Below the pieces are notes generated by a model. The model had not been told where the DNA came from. It ran no database searches and worked only from the letters and a program-made list of their open reading frames with translations. From NCBI GenBank assembly GCA_028695945.1, contig JAQVIB010000003.1:1-32337 (forward strand): 32,337 nt of DNA. The letters run 5' to 3'. Source of the stretch: Lachnospiraceae bacterium. GTDB taxonomy: Bacteria > Bacillota > Clostridia > Lachnospirales > Anaerotignaceae. The translations under genes and the position numbers were made by a program. Numbering within the stretch: position 1 is the first letter of the stretch; the number at the start of each line of letters is the position of its first letter. Below are positions 16,241-24,691 of this stretch, piece by piece.

Positions 16241-17671
16241 ATGAAATCTATAAAGTTCAGCAGAATTAAGAATTTCGTAATTGTTGGCTTGATTTTTGCT
16301 GCAGTTTATCAAACAGGAACGTTATGGCTTGGCAATTACACAGGTCATAACTTTTTTTATTCTATTTTAAATACCAATAATGGGCTAAGAAGCAGTAAAA
16401 AAACATCAGCTACACTTATAGATGCACAGAAAATAGTTGTTGGGTATGGAAATAAATACTTTAATCTAATTTACCCAGGGCTTATGGGTGGTAAAGACAT
16501 TTTACCTAAAACAAACGGCTTTATTACGTCGCTTCTTGAAAATGGAAAGTATGTTACAACAGAGGAAACAGTTTTAGAACAATACATAGGTCAAAAATGC
16601 GTGATTTATGACTTCGCCTTTGATGTATCTGCAACCCAGTATTTTATTGGAATGGGTACAGTAAATAATGACAACATTAAAGGAATAAATTCCATAAGCC
16701 AAATAATTGCAGTGCCAGCTGCGGGCAAAAATGATGTAAGCTATTTGTATATAGTAGATGCATATACAGGAAAAACAAATATTTTTGAAGCAAATTCTTC
16801 AGTGGAAAGTGAAAAGCTTTATTCCCAAATTGAAGAGCTTGAGGGGCTTAATGTTGACAGCATGAAGTACATTTCCACCAGGCAAAGTGGGTTTAATATA
16901 TTTAAGGAAAATACCTTTGTGCCACAATGGACTCAAAGCAAATATCAATATGCAGCTATAAATAAGATTAGCACCTTAAGCCGTTTTGGTGATGATATTG
17001 ATACAGAGCTTGAAAATGCAACATCTGGATTTTTTGACAATTATTATACAAAGAGTTTAACAAAGGATAGCAACGGTGTTTATATGATTAGCGATGATAA
17101 CACTGTAGTTAAATATTATCCACAAGGTACAATGGAGTATTTTAATTACCAAAGTTCTGCAAATAAAACAGAGCAAACACTTTCAACAGCATATTATGCG
17201 TGTAAAGAGTTTTTGAAAAAGGATGGAACCCTTAAAACGAAGATGTTTTTATCGGATGTTAAGCTTAATAAAAGCGATGGGCTTGTATTTTGTTTCGACT
17301 ATTGCATAAATGATATACCAATTTTTTTGTCTGAGAAAACAAAGGAAAATCTATCTATAGAACATGCGGCGGAAGTAGTTGTTGAAAGTAATACCGTAAA
17401 AAAATATAAGCGTTATGCATACGATTTTGAAGCTTTGCCATCACATGACCGATGGGTAGATGTAGATTTTTTGGGTGCAATGAACCAAGCTATTGCAAGT
17501 GAAGGTGACCAAGGTTCGGTAACGGAAATAGGGGATATTGTGCTGGCTTATTACGTGGACGAAAGCAGTGAGAGTGGCCTTAAATGGTTTACTTATGTTG
17601 ATGGAGAAATACATACAGTTGACACAGTGAAGAATGTATCAAACCAAGATGTAGCAGAGGATGGAAAATAA
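16241..17671 (+). CDS. yycH: YycH-family regulator of WalK
   Basis: 476 residues, near the usual 430-460. One membrane helix at about 10-30 (FVIVGLIFAAVYQTGTLWLG) with a short basic cytoplasmic tail, and a large extracytoplasmic mixed alpha/beta region; the N-terminal helix ending in a Thr-Leu-Trp stretch and the domain length match YycH. In B. subtilis YycH and YycI form a membrane complex with WalK that restrains it, whereas in S. aureus they activate it; the sign here cannot be told. Sequence similarity within this family is low, so the assignment leans on position: after walK and exactly abutting yycI (stop codon and next ATG are adjacent). Confidence 0.85.
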   Translation: MKSIKFSRIKNFVIVGLIFAAVYQTGTLWLGNYTGHNFFYSILNTNNGLRSSKKTSATLIDAQKIVVGYGNKYFNLIYPGLMGGKDILPKTNGFITSLLENGKYVTTEETVLEQYIGQKCVIYDFAFDVSATQYFIGMGTVNNDNIKGINSISQIIAVPAAGKNDVSYLYIVDAYTGKTNIFEANSSVESEKLYSQIEELEGLNVDSMKYISTRQSGFNIFKENTFVPQWTQSKYQYAAINKISTLSRFGDDIDTELENATSGFFDNYYTKSLTKDSNGVYMISDDNTVVKYYPQGTMEYFNYQSSANKTEQTLSTAYYACKEFLKKDGTLKTKMFLSDVKLNKSDGLVFCFDYCINDIPIFLSEKTKENLSIEHAAEVVVESNTVKKYKRYAYDFEALPSHDRWVDVDFLGAMNQAIASEGDQGSVTEIGDIVLAYYVDESSESGLKWFTYVDGEIHTVDTVKNVSNQDVAEDGK

Positions 17672-18532
17672 ATGGACTGGGAGAAGGTAAAAAGGATATT
17701 TATTTGGCTGTTAATAGGTCTTAACATAGGCCTTTTTGGTGTGAACTACAGTATAAGCAGGCAGTATGTAATGACTTCCGCACAGGAAAAGGCAATTTAT
17801 GAGGTACTGGGTGCTAACGGTATTGGAATGTACACAGAGCTTATTAAAACCACCAAACCAATGCGTCAGCTTAGTGTTTCTTTGGAATTTTTGGAAGCCG
17901 ATAAAATAAAAAAAATGTATTTCCAAGAGGACGAGGATGTGAAAATCACTCGAGAGTTTGAAAAGATAATATTTTCTAGCAATTCCAAAAGTCTTACAGT
18001 ACAAGGTAATAGCATTGTGTTTCTTAATCCCACTGGAAGTGGGTATATAGATGAATTTTCAAAGGAAAAGGCATTAAAAGCCGCGGATGATTTTATTAAT
18101 AAAGTTGGTATGGACATAGGGCAAAACATAAAGCTTGAAAGCGTGGATTATGACGAAGGGAAATATGTTTTTGAATACAATGAAAGGTACAAAGAATATA
18201 AGCTTTTCAGCAATGCAAAGAAAGTTACAGTGTCTGAAAATGGTGTAATAATGGCAAGTGCGTCATATTATACAGTGCAGAACTTTTTGGGTGAAAATCG
18301 AAAAATTTGTGCTTGCGATGAGGCTTTACTTACATTTTTAGGAGAAATTAAAAAAGAGGGAAAAACTGAAGGAGTATACATAGAAAAGATTGAACTTGGA
18401 TATGACTTTCAAGAGGCTGGAGATGTTGCAGATGGAAGCAAACTAAAGCTGATACCATGTTATAGAATTTTTATATCAGGTTCTTCAAAAGTATATCTAA
18501 TTAATGCATATACCAATGAAATTATGAGTTAA
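17672..18532 (+). CDS. yycI: YycI-family regulator of WalK
   Basis: 286 residues, the usual YycI length. The start MDWEKVKRIFIWLLIGLNIG is very close to the family's MDW-x-K-x-K-x-IFI beginning, with a membrane helix at about 9-28. The remainder is extracytoplasmic and carries the YycI-type beta/alpha repeats (for example FSKEKALKAADDFINKVG and YTVQNFLGENRKI). It starts on the base after the yycH stop, with no separate ribosome binding site spacing, so translation is coupled. With YycH it forms the WalK-modulating membrane complex. Its stop is followed 18 bases later by copy 2 of the dispersed repeat, which marks the end of the compact wal gene block. Confidence 0.88.
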   Translation: MDWEKVKRIFIWLLIGLNIGLFGVNYSISRQYVMTSAQEKAIYEVLGANGIGMYTELIKTTKPMRQLSVSLEFLEADKIKKMYFQEDEDVKITREFEKIIFSSNSKSLTVQGNSIVFLNPTGSGYIDEFSKEKALKAADDFINKVGMDIGQNIKLESVDYDEGKYVFEYNERYKEYKLFSNAKKVTVSENGVIMASASYYTVQNFLGENRKICACDEALLTFLGEIKKEGKTEGVYIEKIELGYDFQEAGDVADGSKLKLIPCYRIFISGSSKVYLINAYTNEIMS

Positions 18533-18550
18533 ACATGGTTTACAATGAAA

Positions 18551-18607
18551 GCTTTTGGTATTGCTTTTTTCAAAAAGCAAGTGGGTTTGGGCAACGCCCA
18601 AGATTTG
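18551..18607 (-). repeat. Dispersed hairpin-rich repeat, copy 2 (partial, inverted)
   Basis: On the minus strand this reads as the first part of copies 1 and 3: TTGGGC-GTT-GCCCAA, then a CTTGCTTTTT / AAAAAAGCAA stem, then ACCAAAA. The rest of the element is absent. It lies between yycI and the second MATE gene. Confidence 0.8.
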
Positions 18608-18654
18608 TTTTTAGTCTGAATTAAACACATTAAGGTTTCAAAAATCCTTTAAAC

Positions 18655-18683
18655 TTGTTTTTTGCTTTTTTCAGCGTTATAAT
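18655..18683 (+). promoter_or_regulatory. Putative promoter of the second MATE gene
   Basis: TTGTTT (-35, 4/6) at 18655-18660, 17 bases, perfect TATAAT at 18678-18683, 26 bases before the ATG. Confidence 0.65.
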
Positions 18684-18709
18684 GAAAGCAAAAACTTTTG
18701 GGGTGCAGT

Positions 18710-20056
18710 ATGAAAAAATATGAAACCGACTTAACTGAGGGGAATGTAACAAAGCAGCTACTGGGCTTTGCTACGCCCTTTTTTGTTGCCCAAATTTTGC
18801 AGGCGTGCTATAGCATGGCAGATATGCTGATTGCAGGGCGATACATGGGTGATTACGGAATATCCGCCATAAATAACAGCTCGGTTTGCATTATGCTTAT
18901 AACTATGCTTGTAAACGGTTTTGCCCTTAGCGGAACGGTTCTTGTAGCCCAATTTGTAGGGGCAAAACAGCCGGAAAATGCAAAAAAATCAATTGGTACA
19001 TTATTTACGGTTTTCATATACTGCGGAATGATTGTAACAATTTTAGGAGTTTTGTTTACAAGTAAAATTGTGGTTATTCTTAAAATTCCTCAAGAGGCTG
19101 TGGCAGAGGCAAAAAATTATTTGCGTATTTGCTTTATTGGCACAATTTTTATTTGTGGTTATAATGCAGTAAGTGCAGTTCTTCGTGGACTTGGCGACTC
19201 TAAACGTCCGTTGTATTTTGTTGCAGTTGCAACTGTGGTGAATGTGGTACTGGATTTGATTTTTGTTGGCGTATTTGACTGGGGTGCAGGCGGTGCGGCA
19301 TTTGCAACAATTTTGGCACAGGCTCTGTCTTTTGGACTTGCAGTACATACTCTATACAAGAACAACTTTGTTTTCGATTTTAAGCTAAAAAGCTTTGTTA
19401 TATATAAGGACATACTTAAAATGATATTGAAAATAGGGCTTCCATCCGCAATTCAAAGTACAGTTGTAAATTTTTCCATGCTTTTTGTGCTTACAACAAT
19501 TAACGGGTATGGTCTTGCGGCATCAACCGCGGCTGGAATAGGGGCAAAAATAGACTCTTTTGCAATTTTACCAACCATTGCCGTAAGTCAGTCGGTAGCA
19601 TCTATGGCAGGGCAGAATTTGGGTGCAGGGTGCATAGACCGTGCAAAAGAAACTGTTTTTGCTGGGGTGCGTATTAGTTTAAGCTTTGGAATTATTATCT
19701 ATTTGTTTATAAATATTTTTGGCGGTAAAATAGTAAACATATTTAATTGTTCGCCTCAAACGGTGGAAGTTGCACTTATGTACATAAAATATGTGTCCGT
19801 TTTTTACCTTGCAAATTCGGTTATGTTTGTTTTAAACGGTTTGGCCGCAGGTTCAGGTAATGCAATTTTTGCATTGGGAAATTCTGTGTTAAGTGTTATT
19901 ATTGTGCGAATTCCCTTAATCTTTATTTTTCAAAATACATTGGGGTTGGGGCTTAAAGGTGTATTTTTGGCAATGGGGCTTGCTCAATATGCCGGTTTAT
20001 TTACGTCAGGGCTTTTTTACATTAGTGGAAAGTGGAAAAAATCTTTAGTAAAATAA
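18710..20056 (+). CDS. MATE-family efflux transporter (second in window)
   Basis: 448 residues with about 12 membrane segments. The N-terminus (KKYETDLTEGNVTKQLLGFATPFFVAQILQACYSMADMLIAGRYMG) is the clear MATE pattern, and the motif recurs in the second half (LKMILKIGLPSAIQSTVVNF). It belongs to a branch different from the minus-strand MATE protein at 6.7 kb. The ATG at 18710 follows GGGGTG at good spacing; an upstream in-frame TTG at 18698 overlaps this site and is rejected. The gene has its own promoter and separates yycI from murA and walJ, which are usually close to the wal genes; this looks like an insertion into the wal region. The substrate is unknown. Confidence 0.93.
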   Translation: MKKYETDLTEGNVTKQLLGFATPFFVAQILQACYSMADMLIAGRYMGDYGISAINNSSVCIMLITMLVNGFALSGTVLVAQFVGAKQPENAKKSIGTLFTVFIYCGMIVTILGVLFTSKIVVILKIPQEAVAEAKNYLRICFIGTIFICGYNAVSAVLRGLGDSKRPLYFVAVATVVNVVLDLIFVGVFDWGAGGAAFATILAQALSFGLAVHTLYKNNFVFDFKLKSFVIYKDILKMILKIGLPSAIQSTVVNFSMLFVLTTINGYGLAASTAAGIGAKIDSFAILPTIAVSQSVASMAGQNLGAGCIDRAKETVFAGVRISLSFGIIIYLFINIFGGKIVNIFNCSPQTVEVALMYIKYVSVFYLANSVMFVLNGLAAGSGNAIFALGNSVLSVIIVRIPLIFIFQNTLGLGLKGVFLAMGLAQYAGLFTSGLFYISGKWKKSLVK

Positions 20057-20060
20057 AACT

Positions 20061-20089
20061 TTCCACTCAGTATACATCTGTGGTATAAT
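20061..20089 (+). promoter_or_regulatory. Putative promoter of murA-walJ-rlmH, extended -10
   Basis: Perfect TATAAT at 20084-20089 preceded by TGG (extended -10); the -35 position (TTCCAC, 20061-20066) is weak, as tolerated by extended -10 promoters. The untranslated leader is about 95 bases; no riboswitch is recognised in it. Confidence 0.6.
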
Positions 20090-20190
20090 TGATTATTAAG
20101 CTGGGTGAGTACTGATTTAATGTAATAATGTGCCTTCACCATTGTATTATGCAAATTTACGTATTTATTGGAAGGGTTTGAATAGGCAAA

Positions 20191-21450
20191 ATGGACAAAC
20201 TTGTTATAAATGGGCCAAACCGCCTTATGGGCGAAGTGGTTATAAGCGGAGCAAAAAATGCAGCGGTAGCAATTATACCAGCGGCAATTATGGCAGACGA
20301 TGTATGTAAAATAGAAAATCTGCCAAATATTGAGGACGTGAAAAGTCTTTTTACTACAATAAATAAGATTGGTGCAAAGTGCCAATTTTTGGACAAGCAT
20401 ACTTTGAAAATAGACAGCCGTGGTGTTGATAATATATGTGCAACCTTTGAAGAAGTAAAAAAAATGCGTGCTTCCTACTATCTTTTAGGAGCTCTTTTAG
20501 GACGCTACAAAAAGGCGGAAGTGGCTATGCCTGGCGGATGCGATTTTGGCACAAGACCTGTGGATTTACACCTTAAGGGGTTTAAAGCAATGGGTGCAGA
20601 GGTGGCAATTGAGCGTGACGTTATAAGGGTTTGGGCAAAGGAACTAAAAGGTGCGGCAATTTATATGGATACTGTAAGCGTTGGAGCAACCATTAATATT
20701 ATGTTGGCGGCAACCCTTGCAACAGGCACTACAACTATTGAAAATGCGGCAAAAGAGCCTCATGTAGTTGATGTGGCAAACTTCCTTAACATTATGGGTG
20801 CAAAAATTAAGGGTGCTGGAACAGATGTAATTCGAATTGTTGGGGTTGAAAAGCTTCACGGGGCAGAATATACAATTATACCAGACCAAATTGAGGCAGG
20901 TACTTATATGATAGCGGCGGCTATTTCAGGCGGAGATGTAACCGTTAGAAACCTTATTCCAAAGCACATGGATTCTCTTTCGGCAAAGCTTGTGGAAATG
21001 GGCGTTGATGTTGAGGAGTTTGATGATTACATAAGAATTAATGCAACAGAACGCAGACTGAATGCCGTTAGCGTAAAAACTATGGCATATCCAGGGTTTC
21101 CTACTGACCTTCAGCCGCAAATGGCGGCACTTTTGGCAGTTGCGGAAGGCACAAGCAAAATAACAGAAAATGTGTGGGAAAAACGCTATCAGTATACAGA
21201 CGAACTTAAACGCCTTGGTGCACAAATTAATGTTGAAGGGCGTGTGGCAATTATAACAGGTGTAAACCAACTTACAGGGGCAAAGGTGGATGCTACTGAC
21301 CTTAGGGCAGGTGCGGCTATGGTAATTGCAGCGCTGAATGCCAATGGTGAAACTATTATAGGTGACGTTAAATACATAGACCGGGGTTATGAGGAAATTG
21401 AGGATAAGCTTAACCAAATGGGTGCGGATATCAAGCGTATTTCCATGTAA
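20191..21450 (+). CDS. murA: UDP-N-acetylglucosamine 1-carboxyvinyltransferase
   Basis: 419 residues, the usual length. Catalyses the first committed step of peptidoglycan synthesis, moving enolpyruvate from PEP to UDP-GlcNAc. Visible hallmarks: GAKNAAVA with K22 and N23, the catalytic Cys117 in the loop PGGCDFGTRPVDLHLKG (the fosfomycin target; Cys rather than resistant Asp), and FPTDLQPQMAALLAVAEGTS near residue 305. Many Firmicutes have two MurA proteins; from this window it cannot be told whether this is the main or second copy. It is followed 14 bases later by walJ, giving a murA-walJ-rlmH unit under an extended -10 promoter. Confidence 0.96.
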   Translation: MDKLVINGPNRLMGEVVISGAKNAAVAIIPAAIMADDVCKIENLPNIEDVKSLFTTINKIGAKCQFLDKHTLKIDSRGVDNICATFEEVKKMRASYYLLGALLGRYKKAEVAMPGGCDFGTRPVDLHLKGFKAMGAEVAIERDVIRVWAKELKGAAIYMDTVSVGATINIMLAATLATGTTTIENAAKEPHVVDVANFLNIMGAKIKGAGTDVIRIVGVEKLHGAEYTIIPDQIEAGTYMIAAAISGGDVTVRNLIPKHMDSLSAKLVEMGVDVEEFDDYIRINATERRLNAVSVKTMAYPGFPTDLQPQMAALLAVAEGTSKITENVWEKRYQYTDELKRLGAQINVEGRVAIITGVNQLTGAKVDATDLRAGAAMVIAALNANGETIIGDVKYIDRGYEEIEDKLNQMGADIKRISM

Positions 21451-21464
21451 AGGAGCGTAGATTT

Positions 21465-22256
21465 ATGATACGATTTTGTCCTGTTGTAAGCGGAAGCAGC
21501 GGAAACAGCGTATATATTGGTACCGACTACACTCACTTGCTTATTGATGCAGGAGTTAGCGGAAAAGCAATACAAGAGGGACTTAGTACCATGAACGTTG
21601 AGGGCGGAATGCTTGATGGCATTTTTATTACCCACGAGCATAGCGACCATATTAAAGGCGTTGGTGTACTTTCCCGTAGGTTCGATTTACCAATTTATGC
21701 TACCGAGGGCACATGGAATGCAATGGAAAGCGGTTTGGGCAAGATAGCCAGAAAAAATAAAATAATTATATACAGCGGTGAAAAACTTGAGTTAAACGAC
21801 CTTGTTATAAAGCCATTTGATATACCACATGATGCTGCAGAGCCAGTAGGTTATAGTGTTATGGCTGGTGATGTGAAAATGACAGTGGCAACAGACTTGG
21901 GTCATATAAGCGAATCGGTTAAAAACGGAATTGCCGACAGTGATATACTTTTGTTGGAAGCCAATCACGACATAGACATGCTTAAAAGAGGACCTTATCC
22001 CTATACGCTGAAACAAAGAATACTAGGCGAATTTGGTCACCTTGCAAACGAGAATGCAGGAAGACTGTTATCAGAAATGACTACAAAACGCTTGAAACAT
22101 GTTTTTTTGGGTCATCTTAGTGCCGAAAATAACACACCAAGCCTTGCTTACAAATCTGTAGAAAGTATACTGTACGAAAGTGGTATTAAAGTTGGACGAG
22201 ATTTTTCTATGGAAATGGCAAACCGTCACAGTGTAAGCCGATGTATAGAGTTTTGA
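21465..22256 (+). CDS. walJ: WalJ/YycJ metallo-beta-lactamase-fold protein
   Basis: 263 residues, the usual length. The metallo-beta-lactamase signature HEHSDH is present (H57, H59, D61, H62), with further metal-site His/Asp in TDLGHIS, LLEANHD and FLGHLSAENN. YycJ/WalJ is conserved with walRK across Firmicutes; in B. subtilis and streptococci it affects coordination of wall synthesis or DNA mismatch handling, and a 5' exonuclease activity has been reported for the family. It lies between murA and rlmH, matching the usual walJ-rlmH neighbourhood. AAAGGAG precedes the ATG. Its exact substrate remains uncertain in the family. Confidence 0.93.
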   Translation: MIRFCPVVSGSSGNSVYIGTDYTHLLIDAGVSGKAIQEGLSTMNVEGGMLDGIFITHEHSDHIKGVGVLSRRFDLPIYATEGTWNAMESGLGKIARKNKIIIYSGEKLELNDLVIKPFDIPHDAAEPVGYSVMAGDVKMTVATDLGHISESVKNGIADSDILLLEANHDIDMLKRGPYPYTLKQRILGEFGHLANENAGRLLSEMTTKRLKHVFLGHLSAENNTPSLAYKSVESILYESGIKVGRDFSMEMANRHSVSRCIEF

Positions 22257-22265
22257 GGTAAATAT

Positions 22266-22745
22266 ATGAAAATTTCCGTTATTTGCGTAGGCAGACTGAA
22301 AGAAAAATACTGGACAGATGCTGTGGCAGAATATACTAAACGCCTAAGCAAGTATGTTAAACTGGAAATAACTGAGCTTCCAGATGAAAAAGCACCGGAA
22401 AGCATGAGTGCCGCACAGGAAGAACAGGTTAAAACAAAAGAAGGGCAAAGGATACTTAAGGCAATTAAGGAAGATGCCTTTGTTATTACCCTTGAGGTTC
22501 AAGGAAAACAGATTTCTTCCGAGGAACTGGCACAGCTTGTAGACACAAAAGCTACAGGTGGAGTAAGCCATATTGCCTTTGTAATTGGTGGCTCACTGGG
22601 TCTTTCTGATGAGGTAATAAGCCGTGCAGGGTATCACCTAAGCTTTTCTAAAATGACTTTTCCGCACCAAATGATGCGGGTTGTGCTTTTGGAGCAGATT
22701 TATAGGGCGGTTAAAATTAATAAAAATGAGCCATACCATAAGTAA
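22266..22745 (+). CDS. rlmH: 23S rRNA pseudouridine-1915 N3-methyltransferase
   Basis: 159 residues, exactly the family length. A SPOUT methyltransferase that acts on the assembled 70S ribosome at helix 69 of 23S rRNA. Marks: MKISVICVGRLKEKYW start, ALxxQGKQxSSEELAQ region (here LEVQGKQISSEELAQ), the SAM-binding knot FVIGGSLGLSDEV and the C-terminal MTFPHQMMRVVLLEQIYRA ending in NEPYHK. The ribosome binding site GAGGT overlaps the walJ stop codon, 9 bases before this ATG, so it is translated from the same message. Confidence 0.97.
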   Translation: MKISVICVGRLKEKYWTDAVAEYTKRLSKYVKLEITELPDEKAPESMSAAQEEQVKTKEGQRILKAIKEDAFVITLEVQGKQISSEELAQLVDTKATGGVSHIAFVIGGSLGLSDEVISRAGYHLSFSKMTFPHQMMRVVLLEQIYRAVKINKNEPYHK

Positions 22746-22773
22746 CGTATTCTTAATAAAAGGAGATGGATTT

Positions 22774-23403
22774 ATGAATGGACCAGATAAAAAAAGTCTT
22801 TATCCTAACCCCAATATTAAAACTGTTTGTTACATAAGCAACTTGCCAACAAGAAAAAATGTTCAGATAGGTGAATACACATATTACAGTGACAATAAAA
22901 AGTCTCCGGAAAATTTCTATGATAATATAGAACATCATTATGAGTTTCTTGGTGACAAGCTTGTAATTGGAAGATTTTGTGCAATTGCAGAGGGTGTTAA
23001 GTTTATTATGAACGGAGCTAACCATATAATGGATGGAATTACCACATACCCATTTAATATTTTTGCTAGTGGTTGGGAAAAGGTTACGCCTGAAATAAAC
23101 CAGTTGCCCTTTAAAGGTGACACTGTTATTGGAAACGATGTGTGGATAGGGGAAAATGTAACAATTATGCCCGGAGTTAAAGTTGGAGACGGTGCAATTA
23201 TTGCCGCTAATTCAACTGTTACCAAAAACATTGAACCATATACAATTAATGGCGGTAACCCGGCTAAATTAATCAAGAATCGGTTTGATGATGGAATGAT
23301 TGAAAAATTGTTAAAGCTTCAGTGGTGGAACTGGGATGAAAAAAAGATATTTGAAAACCTTGAATTATTAACATCTAAGGAAGGGTTGGAGAAGCTTATA
23401 TAA
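22774..23403 (+). CDS. Vat-type xenobiotic acetyltransferase (streptogramin A acetyltransferase-like)
   Basis: 209 residues, as in Vat(A)-Vat(F). It is a left-handed beta-helix (hexapeptide) acetyltransferase: motifs YPNPNIKTVCYISN, IGEYTYYSD, KLVIGRFCAIAEGVKFIMNGANHIMDG, TYPFNIF.SGWEK, GDTVIGNDVWIGENVTIMPGVKVGDGAIIAA and NGGNPAKLIK. His84 in GANH matches the catalytic His of VatD/CatB. Such enzymes inactivate virginiamycin M-type streptogramins or chloramphenicol, but many chromosomal homologues have unknown acceptors, so resistance is a possibility only. A longer frame starting inside rlmH has no ribosome binding site; AAAAGGAG (22758-22765) selects the ATG at 22774. It follows rlmH by 28 bases with no terminator, so it may be read from the wall/ribosome operon. 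Confidence 0.9.
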   Translation: MNGPDKKSLYPNPNIKTVCYISNLPTRKNVQIGEYTYYSDNKKSPENFYDNIEHHYEFLGDKLVIGRFCAIAEGVKFIMNGANHIMDGITTYPFNIFASGWEKVTPEINQLPFKGDTVIGNDVWIGENVTIMPGVKVGDGAIIAANSTVTKNIEPYTINGGNPAKLIKNRFDDGMIEKLLKLQWWNWDEKKIFENLELLTSKEGLEKLI

Positions 23404-23501
23404 AAATAGTGATATGCAGAGCAATATATAATTAAAATTATGAAAAAAGCCTTTACAATAAAACTTAGGCATTTAATTATAAGTTATAAGGAGGAATAAA
23501 A

Positions 23502-23858
23502 ATGGTTAGAAGAGCAGACGAAAGAAAAAAATTGGAGATGAAACATGCACAGGGTGGCAAGGAAACACTTTTTCCAAACGTTATTCTTGAGGGTGACGAA
23601 TTTACAGGTGCAGGCAGACTTTTCAACATCGTTACATTTCCACCTAAAAGCTCTATGGGCTATCATGTTCACAATGGCGAAACTGAAACCTACGTTATAC
23701 TTTCCGGCAAAGGATTATACAGTGACAATGGAACAGAGGTTATTGTAGAACCAGGAGATGTTACATACTGTCCATCTGGAGAGGGTCATGGTTTAGAAAA
23801 TATAGGTGACGAGGATTTAGTAGTTATTGCGTTAATCCTTTTTGACAAAACAAAATAA
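23502..23858 (+). CDS. Small single-domain cupin protein
   Basis: 118 residues. The conserved cupin motif 1 is seen as GYHVHNGETETYVILSGKG (metal-binding H55, H57, E61) and motif 2 as PGDVTYCPSGEGHGLENIG with the last His ligand. This is the Cupin_2 pattern; such small proteins bind a metal and act as isomerases, oxygenases or ligand sensors, and the activity cannot be chosen from sequence. AAGGAGG precedes the ATG. It is followed by a terminator and then at once by the SDR gene, which may be a functional partner. Confidence 0.88.
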   Translation: MVRRADERKKLEMKHAQGGKETLFPNVILEGDEFTGAGRLFNIVTFPPKSSMGYHVHNGETETYVILSGKGLYSDNGTEVIVEPGDVTYCPSGEGHGLENIGDEDLVVIALILFDKTK

Positions 23859-23871
23859 TTGTTAAGCATTT

Positions 23872-23906
23872 AAAACCTCGGAGAATGAAAATCTCGGGGT
23901 TTTTTT
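23872..23906 (+). terminator. Terminator or attenuator between the cupin and SDR genes
   Basis: Stem AAAACCTCG / CGGGGTTTT (one G-T pair) extended by AGA / TCT, followed by seven T. Its T-run ends on the base before the AAGGAGG of the SDR gene. Confidence 0.75.
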
Positions 23907-23920
23907 AAGGAGGAATTACA

Positions 23921-24691
23921 ATGGAATTCGATTTTAAGGGCAAAAATGTTGTTATAACAGGAGGAAATTCGGGAATTGGGTTTGCAGCGGCAAAGGCTTT
24001 TGCTCAAAACGGAGCAAATGTGGCAATTTGCGGAACAAATAAGGACAAGCTGGACAAAGCAGTTGAAAAGTTAAAGGAATTTGAAACATGGATATATAGC
24101 GACGTATGCAACGTTGGAGATAGCAAACAGCTTTTAAAGTTTGCAGATGACTGCGAGGAAGTGCTTGGTGGCATAGATATTTGGATTAGCAATGCTGGGT
24201 TTATGCCTTTTAGCAAAATTGTGGATACATCGGAAGAGATGTGGAACGATTTATTTAATGTTAATGTGAAATCTGTATATATTGGGGCAAAAATTGCCAA
24301 GGAGAAAATGGCAAAGGGCGGTGTACTTATTAATGCATCATCTTTTGCAAGCATTATGCCATCGGTTAATACAGGAGTATATGCGGCAACAAAGGCGGCA
24401 GTTACAAGCCTTACAAAAACCCTTGCTTCTGAACTTGCACCCTTGGGAATACGTGTTGTGGGCTATATTCCAGGGCTAATCGCAACAGACCTAAATGCTA
24501 TAAACATTGAAAACAATGGATATAAGCTTTTGGAAAGCATTTCAGCAAGAAAGTTTGGCACAGCGGAGGACATTGCTAACGGAATATTATTCCTTGCCTC
24601 TGATTATGCTTCTTACATTACAGGAACTTGCTTAGAGATAAGTGGTGGAAAATTTGCTACACAAAATCCAAAGGCGGCTTGGGAACTATAG
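23921..24691 (+). CDS. Short-chain dehydrogenase/reductase
   Basis: 256 residues, a classical SDR. The Rossmann nucleotide-binding motif TGGNSGIG is near residue 13, NAG (in WISNAGF) near residue 92, the catalytic Ser in NASSFAS near 141, and the YAATK (Tyr-x-x-x-Lys) pair near residue 153. The C-terminal region LASDYASYITGTCLEISGG is typical of SDR enzymes related to FabG and glucose dehydrogenase. No clear cofactor choice is visible beyond a probable NADP-type Thr-Asn-Lys after beta strand 2 (GTNKDKL). Substrate unknown; possibly linked to the cupin upstream. The AAGGAGG abuts the preceding terminator, leaving no room for a separate promoter between them. Confidence 0.92.
   Translation: MEFDFKGKNVVITGGNSGIGFAAAKAFAQNGANVAICGTNKDKLDKAVEKLKEFETWIYSDVCNVGDSKQLLKFADDCEEVLGGIDIWISNAGFMPFSKIVDTSEEMWNDLFNVNVKSVYIGAKIAKEKMAKGGVLINASSFASIMPSVNTGVYAATKAAVTSLTKTLASELAPLGIRVVGYIPGLIATDLNAINIENNGYKLLESISARKFGTAEDIANGILFLASDYASYITGTCLEISGGKFATQNPKAAWEL

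Noticed and set aside
20024..20067. Terminator at the end of the second MATE gene (AGTGGAAAGT / ACTTTCCACT)
   Set aside because: The stem is perfect but has a 24-base loop, includes the end of the coding sequence and is not followed by a T-run; it overlaps the murA promoter instead.
20090..20190. Riboswitch or T-box in the murA leader
   Set aside because: The leader is about 95 bases, and I find no T-box sequence, no known riboswitch core and no convincing terminator.
20926..21417. 163-codon open frame antisense to murA
   Set aside because: Cys/His/Ile-rich antisense shadow with no ribosome binding site; murA is complete and intact on the other strand.
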